Assembly (NCBI GenBank): GCA_030141605.1
Contig: JAQGDQ010000175.1
Coordinates: forward strand, 1-62,000
Reading direction: 5' to 3'
DNA: 62,000 nt
Origin: Tubiluchus corallicola
Taxonomy: Eukaryota; Priapulida; Priapulimorpha; Priapulimorphida; Tubiluchidae
The position numbers were made by a program, and so were the translations under genes. Below, piece by piece: positions 1 to 12,185 of the stretch (the stretch's first letter is position 1; each line of letters begins with the position of its first letter). The notes beneath the pieces are model-generated. The model was not told the DNA's origin and ran no database searches. It was given only the letters and a program-made list of their open reading frames with translations.

Positions 1-377
1 CTAATGTGTTTTTTCAAGGGACCATTTAATTGCACATGGGGACGCGCAGGTAAAGTGGCCTGGAAGAAGCGAACGTCGTCCAGGTTTTTTGTTTTTTAAA
101 TGTACTTGCGTTAGGTTACACATAAGCTGAAGTAAGTTGTGTTATTTGAGGCTTTGTGTTCCTGGTGCGTGACGTGGCTCCATGAGGGATAGTACGTGTT
201 TTGCACCCAAGACTCACTGTAGGCATAGCTATTGCCACTGTAGTGCTAGTAATAATTAGTTAACTAATTCCACAAATGATTCAGCACGTAGGGATTTTTT
301 ACTACAGTTTTTAGACTACACGTTGTTTTATTGCTTTGATTTACCGTGTTGCTATGAAATTTCTCTACTAATTTTAG
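1..377. other. left-edge stretch with no supported gene
   Basis: I see no conserved coding segment, repeat or RNA gene here. It ends in a possible splice acceptor (AG at 376-377) in front of the weak candidate exon at 378-505. Confidence 0.4.
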
Positions 378-505
378 GCTTGGCTGATGAGGATGGTAAA
401 AGATTATACCGAAACTTGCGGCTGCGTTTAATTTTCAAGAAAATCATTGTAGCACAAGATCATGCGTCCAAGACAATTACTTTTGGAAACGATTCAGAAC
501 CGTAA
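378..505 (+). CDS. possible terminal exon of an unidentified gene
   Basis: An open segment of about 42 codons follows a CTACTAATTTTAG acceptor-like sequence and runs to TAA at 503-505. The translation is basic and mixed in composition (it contains LADEDGKRLYRNLRLRLIF and ends NDSEP) and is not low-complexity. If used, the exon would begin with two bases completing a split codon. I recognise no family, I see no AATAAA shortly downstream, and any upstream exons would be outside the window. Chance open frame is a real alternative. Confidence 0.18.
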
Positions 506-1430
506 GAGTTTGCTGCATTTTGCAGAAGTTCATGAAAAAATGCTCTCATTAAGCAACGATTACACTATATTTGATAATTTTTATAGGTTTCTACTCCTCA
601 CACAACGGGCTTTCATGCAAAATTACACTTGAAGTGCACTTATTTACCTTAAACAAATTAAAAATCGATTTTCGACGATACAATTAAAAAAAGGTTTCGG
701 GTAACTGTTGTGTTTACACTCTAACAATGAACAGTATCACTTGTGTGAAATCGGCTAATGCAGAAAATTTCAACTGTCCAGACACAATACTCTGTTACAC
801 TCTGGCTTGAAGTCTGCTCTATTTTTAAGGCGAAATTCCTGTTAAAAGAGGAAAGGACCTTAATTTGTACTTGGCTGATCGATTGGTTTCTCCTGGAACT
901 CAGCACAGCAGACAGTTCTCTTGGGCTAGCAAGCAGGCGATCAAAAAAATAGTGTGTACAGTGACGCAGGTGTGCACCAGACTAAGCTACTCGATCGGCT
1001 AAGTTGGAGTGCCTGAATTAGGCATGTTTTTCTTAAATTTATCTAATTAAGTAACTTACAAATGCTTGAACAAATAGCATGATTGGATGCCGAGATTTTC
1101 CTGAATAGAACAGTACCTAATTTATAATCATTTAGTTATGTCTGTGCTCATACAGTAGCAGAGAAGTCAGATAAGACATATAAGGTCTTATAAGACATAT
1201 TTTGAGTGGTACGGTCCTATAGTTTTCATATAGTTAAATAGAGTGAATAACAACTTTGGAAAACAATAGTACATTCTTGAATATAAGATGCTATATATTG
1301 ATAGTATTAAACAATCTGCAAATATCATGGCTTGAGTAGAATATAGATGCATCCAATATTATGGTCGTATTTCAAGAGTAATTGCATTTTATATCCAATA
1401 ATGCTATACTATATTATATGTATATATGTA
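506..1430. other. non-coding stretch
   Basis: AT-rich sequence. The short open frames around 720-950 on both strands have no family resemblance and no splice or start context. Nothing else is visible. Confidence 0.4.
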
Positions 1431-1437
1431 TGTATAT

Positions 1438-1441
1438 ATTG

Positions 1442-1522
<81 letters not shown>
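1438..1522. repeat. compound microsatellite (AT)n then (GA)n
   Basis: A long TA dinucleotide run switches abruptly to about sixteen GA units at 1491-1522. The tract directly abuts the hairpin element that starts at 1527. Open frames across it are artefacts of the repeat. Confidence 0.95.
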
Positions 1523-1523
<1 letters not shown>

Positions 1524-1526
1524 AAT

Positions 1527-1690
1527 ATTACGGAAAATGTCGTATGGTATAAAATTATTTTACTAAAAGAAATATACTGAAATATAGCCTATATTTCAGT
1601 ATATTTCTTTTAGTAAAATAATTTTACACCATACGACATTTTCCATTCTTTTCGTAAAATAATTTTGTACCTTGCGACATTTTCCGTAAT
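1527..1690. mobile_element. MITE-like hairpin element with 16-bp terminal inverted repeats
   Basis: The ends are perfect 16-bp inverted repeats: ATTACGGAAAATGTCG at 1527-1542 and its complement at 1675-1690. Inside is a palindrome with two 55-bp arms (1532-1586 and 1590-1644) that differ at one position and are separated by three bases. A further partial copy of the right arm (about 1651-1690) lies in direct orientation, so the outer end repeats part of the hairpin. It has no coding capacity. The structure fits a non-autonomous DNA transposon. The superfamily is unknown because no clear target-site duplication can be assigned. Confidence 0.7.
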
Positions 1691-4600
1691 GGTGATCTCT
1701 AATGGATGCTGATTCTGTTCTACGTTCAGTTCACTATGGGCTACTCATTATTAATATCTCACTCTGAATTGTTGTCCAGCGTAATGGTAGCTTAATTAGA
1801 TGTAAGTTCCGTGCGCTGGGGAATGTAATATGACCAGTCATTTGTTATGTAGCGTGAATTATACATGCTTGTTATTAACTACTCGCGGGCCTGTAATATA
1901 AGAGATTCCGAATTGAAGTTATTTAGGCCTAATGATGATTTGTATGGTTTTTTTCTGTATATATTCTGGTTTTATGTTTACAGTTAATTATATAAATGTG
2001 TTTTGGGATAATATTTGCACATAATGTTGTATCTACTGAAACTCATTATACAGATCGCTTGAAATCGCTAAAGTGGGGCAGTTGAGTAGATGATCGATGA
2101 TGATTGACTAGATGATCGATGATCGGGTCGGTTTTAGGTAGCTTGATGCCATAGGTAAAAGTATTTTTAGCCGCAACTGTCAATCCTTTCCCCATGGTCG
2201 CCACTAACCCACGAATTTTTCTTGCATGAAATAAAAGTATAATGGTACATGTGCGTTAGGCTTTTACACGTTCTATAATGTACTAATTAAATGTAGTTAA
2301 TTACCGAATCTACAGCTAGTATTGATTTCATTTGAAATTGAACGTGTGACCTCATTGTAGTCTTGGGTCTTCAGGAGCAATCGAAATGGCTGCTGTGCAC
2401 TCTTCGTGTAAATTTTCCGTCAGCCTTTTGCCCTTTTCATGTAAAATTTAAATCCGAACTCCTATTTTTCGCGTACATCCATTTCATTAGTCCCAACATC
2501 TTTACAACCGTCACCCTGATCTGGTTGCAAATACTTCATTAGCAAATATTTTTGCTGGTCGGTGTCCGCCAGCTTTTTTTACTGTTCGTTTCCTGCATTA
2601 CGCTCATGCAGGCTTCGAGTGTTATAGGTTTATCTACCACGATTAGACAAAATGCTAATGCAAGAAACTTTTTCTTATTAACGGAAGTAGGTGTTACTTT
2701 ATCGGCTGTCTATGCATACAATAGACATGCACTGACGTAATTAAATTATTACGAAGTTGGGTAAAGCAAAAGTAGGAAGAGTTTGCTGCGGGAAGAGAGC
2801 TTCCTGTTAGCGTTGATGAATGGCGGGCTTATTTGGACAGAAAAGTAACGCAAGTACATGTAGTTTGCTTCATTAAAACATCTTTCATAACTAAAGCTAA
2901 AAAAATTGGTCTTGAAATTTTATATCACTTTAATACGGAGCTTGCATTAACAGTAACGCTAGATACAAATTTAAACTCATTCAATGACCGTTAGGCGCAA
3001 CCATTTCGACGGTAAGTAGTTTGAAACAAGTTTATACAACATAGCATAAAATTTGAAAAAAGAATCACAGCATTCGTAGCACACTCGTCACTAACCAAGA
3101 AAAAGCATAAAATACTTTATTCTGTCAGTAAGATCAATAATATGTTTTTTGGTGAACAAATTGTACACACTGGAATGCAGTGCTGCTTTACCAGGTGGCG
3201 CGTTTTTTAAATTTTCTTTTCCAATTACATAAGTCTTTCAAACAGCTAACTGTAATATAACTAAGTGATATAACTTTGTATGAAACGGTTTTTGACATAC
3301 CTTAAAATTCGCTTTTCCTCCCCTATGTTAAAGTGTTGTACTTTTAAGCAGTTACACATACACTATGTTATTAATTATGCTAAAGCTAAACTTAAACATT
3401 AAAGAATTACTTCCAGAATTGGCGCCCTAGGCAACTGCATAAATGTTATTTTGAAACTGTCTGTCTTTTTTGGTATTTTGTCTAAAACTAATTATAACTG
3501 AGGCATGTATTAAGTGATTATGATCAAGAAATATTTTCTTATTTGTACTTCGGATCTGTTTATTGTTGCGAAAGCGCCAAATAAGGATTTACAGCGCGTT
3601 CAGGCTAAAGAGTTTTCTCTCAAGAGTTCTTTGTGAGAGTTCTTCGCGATAACTTGCTGAGAGAACACGCAAAGCCGTTCACATTTGCAAATTTACTCTG
3701 AGAGAGAACCCTCGAGACAAAGCTTTCTAGTTAGGGAAAAATTCCGCTTATCTTGTGATATTTTGCATTAGTAACTTCTGGCATTTTTTCAAATGGTAGA
3801 CAAACCGACGATTGTGCAAACTGAAAAGATGGGTTACTGTGATCTCTTGTCTTTTGTGTTCTCATTTTCCGATCAATTTCTATATAGAGAGCAAAACGAA
3901 TATAACGAATTTTGTAATATCTGGATTATATTAAGACCGTAAATGATTCCTAGTATGGAAGGTTGATTCCAGAAATACTACTATAATTTTGCATAATTTG
4001 ATATTTTGACTACTCATTATAAAGACAAATTTATCATTGTCGTTTGGCATGGCAGAAAGTATAAGGAACAGATTTTCTATATTGTTAAAAAGTATTAGTC
4101 GATTAAGGTCACAAATTCGCTCACACACAGGTATTTTATAAGGTTTATGATACCTGCCTGATTTGATGACCAGTTTATGAGCGCTTGTAAATGCTAAATT
4201 TGATACAGTTTATAATAGATTTCCCTGTTATCGTTGTAGAGCTCTCTGCTCTCGTAGCCTCTACCACCTAGCGCTAGTGACCATCAATTAAACACTCCTT
4301 TTTTCATAAAAGCCATGTATTTAAGTATATTTTTATAGTGTTTCGTTAGGTATACAGTCGAGCAAATCGCTTTTAATGCAGACACTTGGTAGGAACATTA
4401 ATGTTCATTATTGCTCTTCGGACAAAAGTCGGAATCATGAAGAAATATAATACCCGTTTTTCTGGAAAAGAAAGGTCCTGAGTGGGTTTACTGGGTAAAA
4501 CTTTAAAAACTCTCTTGTTTACACAACTGGCGGTTTAGAAGTTTGTAAAAGCAAATCTCGTGTTTCTGCCCTTCGCTGGCTGGCAATCTGCGTGCCCAAG

Positions 4601-7600
4601 GCAAGTCAGCTGGCTGACCACTTCCATGTGTACAGTCATCTTTGCCATGTATAAAGTTTGGAAGTTGGAAGTCTGCTCATTGCTGCGCGCGCTTCTGAGA
4701 TTTTTGTAAACATTTGAATTATTATATATTATTACGTGTGAAAGGACGCATAGGTGGAAAGTGCGTGCATTATTGATTATTAGTTTGTTGGTATATAAGT
4801 TAATTGATACCTCGGTTGTTAATTTGTACGGTGGTGAATAGTATGTTGGCTTGAAAGTTGAGATGTGGTATCCGACCGAGAGATGACTTTTTGACTGACT
4901 TTTTTTTTACATTATAATGATTACATGTGACACTAGTTATCGCCGTTATTGGACACCATTCATAATCGATTGAGAAATTAAACGTAGGTCTGTTCATTCA
5001 CTGGAGCAAAATTCTCCTTATACTTTTCCTCATCTGATATGCACAGAAATTGAATTTTCCAAATCTCAAAGGGGAAGGCATTAATATCCAGATATTAAAA
5101 GTGATGTCTTGACATTCGTCTTTTAAAATGATCGGTAATCGATAGGTAAATCCATGTGAAATTTGATCTGGCAAAAGCTGCCGAGTCAAGGTCTGTAATT
5201 AGTTTTCTTTAAATTTGCATAAAAGACACCAAACGATTTGCCGTTGCGTGGGCTGATCTTGACATGTGCTTGAATATAATTATAATTCGTGCTTACACAC
5301 ACACAAACTTTATTTCTCATTACCTACTCATGTTCTCTGTTAACTGCACTTCAGCGTAGTTACACAACCAAACTTCCTATAGGTTTTTTTTGGAAAGGAA
5401 TGTCCACTCACTCCCATTGCGCTTTTTGCGCAGTCATTATTAGGCGACGTAGCCCGGTGCCATGATTGCACTGGCGAGTAAATTAATGCTTTGATTCGCA
5501 CAAGAATTTTAGTCAGGCGCATTTGCTGGAATGGAGCCTGGCTCCGTTTTGGCTTCTAGCTTTCTAATTCTAATTCCAAGACAAAGATAAATGAAAAAAG
5601 AAACGTCAATAAAAGAATCAGAAATTTTCTTGTTGGCCGAGTGTGTTAGTGTGTGCAAGTACAGTTCCATTGGGTTTCAATTTTGTTGTCTCTGGTGGCG
5701 CTGTGTAATGTACACCTAGAGCTAAAGCGTTAGTGTCGGTCATTATTTATGGATATCTTCGTTTCAGATGCGTTTTCTTGTTTTAGCCTTTGTAATCCCA
5801 TATTGTTTAATTTTATATGACTATCATCATACAGTAATAGTAATGTTGCAATTTATATAAGCTGTAAACGTGTTCGTGTTGACAGAATATTACTTCGTAG
5901 TCATAATTCTAAGGCCAGAGAGTACCTTTTAAAATTTAACAGTTCCATGAAGCAGCTTATGGCGCTGAGGCTTGCGTGTGTGTGAAAATATCAACATTAA
6001 GGCAAATAACCTTCTTGTAGGGGGTATAATGTCGCTAACGCCAACTGTTATGTCGCCACTTTTCCAGTTAGATATTTTTAGTGTGGGATGACATATGCGC
6101 TTATTTCCACCCAGCAGCCATGATATCAGAACAGGCATAGATGTTATCATTACGGGGGCATTTAGCAGAGGGCATTTTACTATTTCGACTGACAAGACGT
6201 AAGATGAAAAATAAGGAGCATACAAAATTTAATAACAATCGTAGAAACTGGTTTGCATAACAAAGCAAAGGCAGTTAGTAGGGGGAGCCATTCGTTGATC
6301 TGCCTGCCAAATACGAGCTAGCTAGCTGGGTGCAGTCATAGAATACCGGCTACATTTCCTACAGCGCACATTCAGCTTCCTGCGTTATTAACAGTTAGCA
6401 TAGTAGTTCCAGAGGGCTAGTTAACACGAACGTAATACTGGCGATCGTTCAGAGTGCTCGAGGACTTACAGTGCAAATGTTACCGCCATACCTTCGTTAC
6501 CATAATGTCCACTCACTACCTGGTCAAACTGCAGTATTGAACCACTGGACCACAGATCGTCCATAGAATGACATTGCTCTCTAGTGGCCTTTTAGTAAGC
6601 ATAGACAATGACATTGATGTTGTGACAGACTGAAACGTAAAGTCCTCATTTTACGCGACTACCTGTCCAGGCCACATGCAAAGAGAGAGAGAAAGAAATC
6701 TTTCACAACACAGTTAAGGTCACTGTCGACATTACTACGCATGCGTCAGGTATCGGAGCCCGAGATTTTGGCAGGTGGGCAGGCAACTTCACTTTTGCAC
6801 AAGGGTGTGTTAGTAGGCCCTTAACACCTAGACAACAGCGATTATCTGTAATAACTTTGCGTGAAAGTTGTGAAACATAACATAAAGTATTCTAGACAAA
6901 TAAAAACTGCATGTAACAAAAAAATGTGAAAATCCTTTGTGCCATTTACGCGCTCCCATGCGTTGCTGACCATGTGCTGCAGCGTGCCCGCAAATGTGGT
7001 GTAGCCATCATCAGAATCAGAATGGCCTCAGAAAAGTTTTAGGTTAATGTCAGTTTAGATCACCACAATATAGCGACTAAAATGGCGCCCGAAATTGCGC
7101 TTTTCGGACATTTTACTATAATTATATTATCGCCCAATATGTCTTTTTAGAAGTTTTAGGAGTCACAGATTCGGTTATTGACGCCCCCAATAACGACATC
7201 CTATATGGCGGCCAATATGGGGTTCAACGCGGTTTGACTCAGCTATGTAGTAATGAAAATCAGCAACAAGATTTATAGAATCAGGAACTGTATTTATATG
7301 CTTCGGGTTTGGCGTTTGTATTTGTGCATGACTGTATGAATGATGTTGGCAGGTTTGACTTGCGACCATAATATTGTAACGATAAGCGGATGGTGCTGAT
7401 ACGCCGATTGTCGCATAGATAAGAAGAAAACGTAAAACAACAGTAGTAAGAGTAAAATTACTGAACTAAGTAACACGCCAGACGTCTACCCCATCGTACT
7501 CCATGCCAGTTGTCATTGCGGAACAGGTACTGAGATGGAAGACGCACCTGCCGTCAGCCCAACGAACCGACGAGGCCATTCCATACCAGCTACTTTTAGC

Positions 7601-7960
7601 TGCTATGCGACGCTGATATGCAATGGCTTCGTAATGGATGAAACCATCACAATGTAGAGGGGGTGGATCGAAAATAAAGGGCATTTCGCTTTCGTAACAA
7701 TATTAAAACTAAAATTTCTATTAAAATTAACACCCGCCTCAAGTACATCACATGTCTAAACTATCTTGCACCAAAAATTGTTTCATTTCTTGAAATGACT
7801 GTTGTAGCGTTACAGTGGTAAAGAATATTATAGCAATTTACTTGTAAGTCACAAGTAAGATATCAAAGTAACCTGGAAATTTCTTAATAGGTTTATAAAA
7901 TTATATTGCATACATATTGCAGTATTGTAAGGGGTTGTGCATATGCTTCTACTTTGAACA
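1691..7960. other. long non-coding stretch
   Basis: About 6 kb without a supportable gene. Minor items are a GATGATC-rich patch (about 2085-2130), a cluster of short CTCTCA/GAGAGA inverted motifs (about 3605-3720), and a GA run near 6680. The open frames here (for example 2552-2740, 5929-6225 and 7175-7684) show no domain and lack splice context, so I regard them as chance. Confidence 0.4.
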
Positions 7961-7964
7961 GGTC

Positions 7965-8575
7965 AAACGTTAATTAGAATTATTACTGATACGGATTTCA
8001 GAGCTTATACAAAAACATTTAAGCAGCTTAATATTTTAAAAGTTGATGATATTGTATGTATGAAAGTTGCGTGTTTTATTCACAAACATTTTAATGGTAT
8101 GCTTCCTAATGTTTTTGGTACATTTACACTCTTTATTTACACTAAACAAAACGCTTTATACCTACAAATATATACATTACTAGCCAGTTCAGTGAGTACC
8201 ATAATACCAAAAGTAATAACTGGCTTTATGAAACATTTTATTGGTTATCAGGGCCCTGTTTCATGGAACGAACAGTGATGTGATGTGAAAAAAGTAAATC
8301 ACACTCGTGTTTTATAATGAAAATGGGAATTATATTATAATATTTCTGTAATGCTTTTTTACTCTCATTATTGGAACGTTTTTTATTTATTTTAGTGAAT
8401 TTGGCCTTATAAGTCTGGCGACTTCTTGGCCAACCATAATATCATGATAATGATGTAAAGTATTTTATTTATCAGAACTGTATTTTTTGTGCTAATGTAA
8501 ATTCTGTATTATATGACTGTAATGTTTTTATGGCAATAAACTTAAACTTGAACTTAAACTTAAAAAATAACCACA
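7965..8575 (+). mobile_element. decayed non-LTR retrotransposon, 3' end
   Basis: The translation from about 7990 resembles the region after the thumb of CR1/Jockey-type ORF2 proteins: NILKVDDIV, then FIHKHFNGMLPNVF. It reaches a GPVSWNEQ segment like the usual GP-x-x-WN-x-L near the C terminus (stop at about 8276). A non-coding 3' region follows and ends in AATAAACTTAAACTTGAAC, i.e. a polyadenylation-like signal plus a short tandem tail, as non-LTR elements often have. Everything upstream of this piece is missing, so it is a 5'-truncated dead copy. Confidence 0.65.
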
Positions 8576-8699
8576 AAGTTTTGTCATGTGTTGTCCTGAT
8601 AGTTCTCATTTAGATAGTCGTAAGAATAACTGATAGAACCTAAAAATCGCAAATGGGTTTAACATATTTCGTAAATGTTAGGCCAAGCTTAGCTAATAC

Positions 8700-10330
8700 A
8701 AATCAGAAATTCGTATAACGGTATGACAATTTTTGACTACATGAGCCAGTTAAGTAATCAAACGATGCTTATTACTAATGTTGATGAAAAAGAAGTTGTA
8801 GATGTCTGTCTGAACTTTAAAAATAAAAAGTCACTTTATGCTTAGATATAGACATGACTTAGGCATGTCTTTTATTAGAAAACAATCGACTGTTTTGCTA
8901 GCTGATTTACGGAAATTTGTAATCAGTCGTTTTTAACATGAACATTTCTTGGACTTATGAAAGTTACGAAAGTGATTCATTTGTTTAAAGCTGGAGAAAA
9001 GACAAGTTTAACAATTATAGGCTAATATCTTTGTTACTGCAGCTGTCTAAATTCTTTGACTATTCAGAAAACGTTTAGAAACATTTTTTAGATAAATGCT
9101 TTTTATAAATTGATAGCCAGTATGGCTTTAGAGCTGGACGTTCTGCAGCAATGGTGGAGTGTGAGCTAGTTGAAGCAGTAACTACTGCTATGGATGAGTA
9201 ATTGGTTACTATAATTGTCGTCTTTATAGATTTCAAAAGGCTTTCGACATCATTGATCACAAACTATTAATAAAGAAGCTTGTAGTTTAAGAGGCATTGC
9301 AAATGAAAATGGCTTATAAGTTATTTAAAAACTAGACAATAGTTTGTTAAAACTGGCGAAAAATAAATGAAAATATGTAAAATATATTGTGCAGTGTTCC
9401 AAAGTTATTTGAAAATGATACGGGTGTTTATTGTTCAGGGAGTAATTTACAGTAGTTGTGTACTACAGTAAGTCTGAAACTAGAACTGTTTTGCATTTAA
9501 CACACTGTCACTTCATCTTAGTAAAACAAATTTTATGTTATTTGGCAATTTGGCTATTAATAATATCTTTGTTAATCAAATATGCATTAAAATAATGCAT
9601 TCTAATAAATTTCTGTGCGTAACTGTGGATGACAAGCTTTCAAGGAAAGGCCACATCAAATTAATCACGTCAAAATTATCGAAATGAATAGCTGTTATGT
9701 ATAAAAAGCATGTATATTCTAGATCCTTAGGCATTGCAAATTCTTTACTTTTCGTTAAGTCACTCACATATGGAATATTGTTTAGAAATGTGGGACAACG
9801 TTTATTTGTTGAATGTGCTACCTTTGCACGTAATGCAGAAAAAACTATTTGAATTATATATAATGCTGATTATCACGATCATGCCTGTTAAATGTAATGT
9901 TTCAAAACTTAAAAATACTGAAAGCAAATGATTTATTAGATATGTTAGATATGTAAACAGCAATGGTTATGTTCAGAGCAAAATATGGAACATTACCAGT
10001 GAAGCAGCGGAGACTATTCTTTTAAATAAATATTAATCTTCAAAAACGTTCTTACTAATTTGATAATTTTAAAGTACGTAAAGTAAGAACTACATTAAAG
10101 AAAATATGTATTTGTTTATTCTAGCCTAAATTGTGGAACAGGCATACTTGCATACCCAAATAAAGGAAAATAAAAATATATATGTACAGCGTATTTAAAA
10201 GTACTTAAAAGAATTGTGATAAACAGCCATGCGTGAAATTGTGTGTTTTTAATGTATTTTATTTTGTTCTTAAGCGAAAATGTGATGTTTATTTTTTATG
10301 AATCTGAGTTCATTTTTTAAGTGAAATAGT
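8700..10330 (+). mobile_element. decayed non-LTR retrotransposon with reverse transcriptase remnants
   Basis: Broken frames on the plus strand carry recognisable pieces in the correct order. These are an NVDEKEVVDVCLNFKNKKS segment (about 8776), a P-L-F-K-A-G-E-K and I-S-L-L region (about 8965-9040), QYGFRAGRSA (about 9117), IDFKKAFDIIDHKLL (about 9228), a thumb-like FLCVTVDDKL (about 9609), an HMEYCLEMWDNVY segment (about 9767), and GTLP...RRLFF and PKLWN at the far C terminus (about 9990-10140). Stops and frameshifts are frequent. The PQG and YADD region that should lie near 9350-9480 cannot be recognised. It is a dead CR1/Jockey-like copy. It may be a separate insertion from the 3' piece just upstream, since both contain C-terminal sequence. 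Confidence 0.7.
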
Positions 10331-10399
10331 CACATTATATAATGAATTAAATTTGTGTAATTTTATGTATAATGTGTGAGAATATTTTATGTGTACAGT

Positions 10400-11830
10400 G
10401 GATGGATTCTACAAGGTAAAACTTCTTCAGCCCTTCCTATTATAGGCCTGCACAATGTAAATGTTGTAATTAGGCGATGTATATTTTTAAACTTGATGGT
10501 TTTTAATGTTTTAAATTTTGATTGCAATGCTTAAGGAACGTGGGGCGTTCGCGCTTCCTTGACAGGCTCGTGACTGCGGCGGCGCCGTAGACCGCCTTAT
10601 ACCATGTACCGAACTGCTGTTGTACACATCAAGGTACACAGAGAGGCAGTATGCGGTTCTGAGATGCATGGTGAGGCAGTACAACCAAGGCTGTACACTG
10701 AATGCCGAGCAAGCGCAAATGTGTTTGTTTATTTTCAGCTTCTTAGGAACAAAACTAACTTCCATGATTTTTCTCATTAGCCATGTCACCCAGGTCTTCA
10801 AACACAGTACATTTGTTATCAATTATTAATCGTTTGCGAAAATGAGAAACACGTGAAGGCGTAGAGACGTAGAGGTGCTTGAAAATATACCATTGTGAGA
10901 CTGCGAGAGTACATAATGTACATAGCGAGAGTACAGCGGAATGGGAATTAGTTTTTAGTGGCATTTTTGATACTTAGTGGCAATGTTGCACCCGGCTTCT
11001 CTACTGACGTAGATACATATTTCCGACGCAAGCACCTAATCCTTCTTTAATTACGTTTTTCTGAAGTAGGTGACATCTAACCGCAACCAAACATACAATT
11101 TTTCATCCAGTACCTCGAGAATCTGTACGTAATTGGATCTGTAGAAAACAAACCGCGCTTTACAAACCTGCTCTTGTATACGATTATTAATGCCTATAAT
11201 TTTTCGTTTGTCTGCACTGCCATTTGGACATATGATTGACCAACGCGATGCAGTCATTTTATGTAAATGGATCCTGTGTAGCGTGTAATTTGGTGTCACA
11301 ACTATAGTCTTGCTGCATTAGAAACCAATGTGCTCTTCATTTACTTACTGTTGTGCATCACGATTGAAGCCCTGGATTTAGAGCTGCGCCCGCATGAGCC
11401 TTCTCTACAGGCAATTACGGAAATGGGTTATACGAACTCACCCAGTAATTTTCACCTATAACACCGCAGACATCTGATAACACATAATTGGAGGGAGAAG
11501 TGTCGAATGTGTTATTGTATGAGAGTTTATAATTCCCTTGAATCACTGAGCTCAGGTTGGCGGTGATTATTGGAAGCTTTGCTGTACTGATGCGATGAGA
11601 GCCATTAAGCTTGGTGACTTACGATATCATGTTCACGTCATGCTTTTCCATTATCTTTCATTTTTACACGTTCAGTGGAACACAATATTTTGTTAAGCAG
11701 TAGTTGTAACCAAACCAATTAAACTAACTGTGATTGCGGGCTTTCTACTATAATGGCAGTGTTTTGAAATGCTATTCGTATGTTCTGTCTACCTGATCAT
11801 GTTTTAGCTGGCAGATCCTCTCTTGTTACA
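10400..11830. other. non-coding stretch with a short GC-richer patch
   Basis: Mostly AT-rich. Around 10540-10700 there is a more GC-rich segment with a TACACA.GAGGCAGTA motif repeated at short distance. No coding exon can be supported. Confidence 0.35.
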
Positions 11831-11834
11831 ATCG

Positions 11835-12185
11835 GGGCCGGATTATGACCTTTTCGGGACCCTAGGCTAATGGATTATGTCCCCCAGACGGAACCACCCT
11901 TAACTCGCCCTCACCCGTCTTGAATATTTCTTATTCGTGATATATTTTAGCAGCATTTACACAGATTGAAGTAAACTTGTTGCAAATTCTTTAAATTAAC
12001 TAGAATAGCTATCTTTTGTTATCAATAAAATATTCTTTAAGAAATACCGTATTTTACTATTTGTTGCAAATCAAGTTAACGCATATCTCAACACAAACGA
12101 AGTGCACAGCAGATTTTTTACGCACTGTGTTACCTAAGCTTGAGGGGCCCTAGGCTGCAGCCTATACTAGCTTATAAACTTATTC
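11835..12185. mobile_element. possible DNA-transposon remnant (hAT-like ends)
   Basis: GGGGCCGGATTATGACC near 11835, followed by GGGACCCTAGGC, and GAGGGGCCCTAGGCTGCAGCC near 12142 recall the GGGCCGGATTA-type ends and GGGCCC-TAGGC subterminal sequence of some hAT-derived repeats. Between them is AT-rich DNA with no open frame. The inverted-repeat relation is imperfect and no 8-bp target duplication was seen, so this is a weak assignment. Confidence 0.22.
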
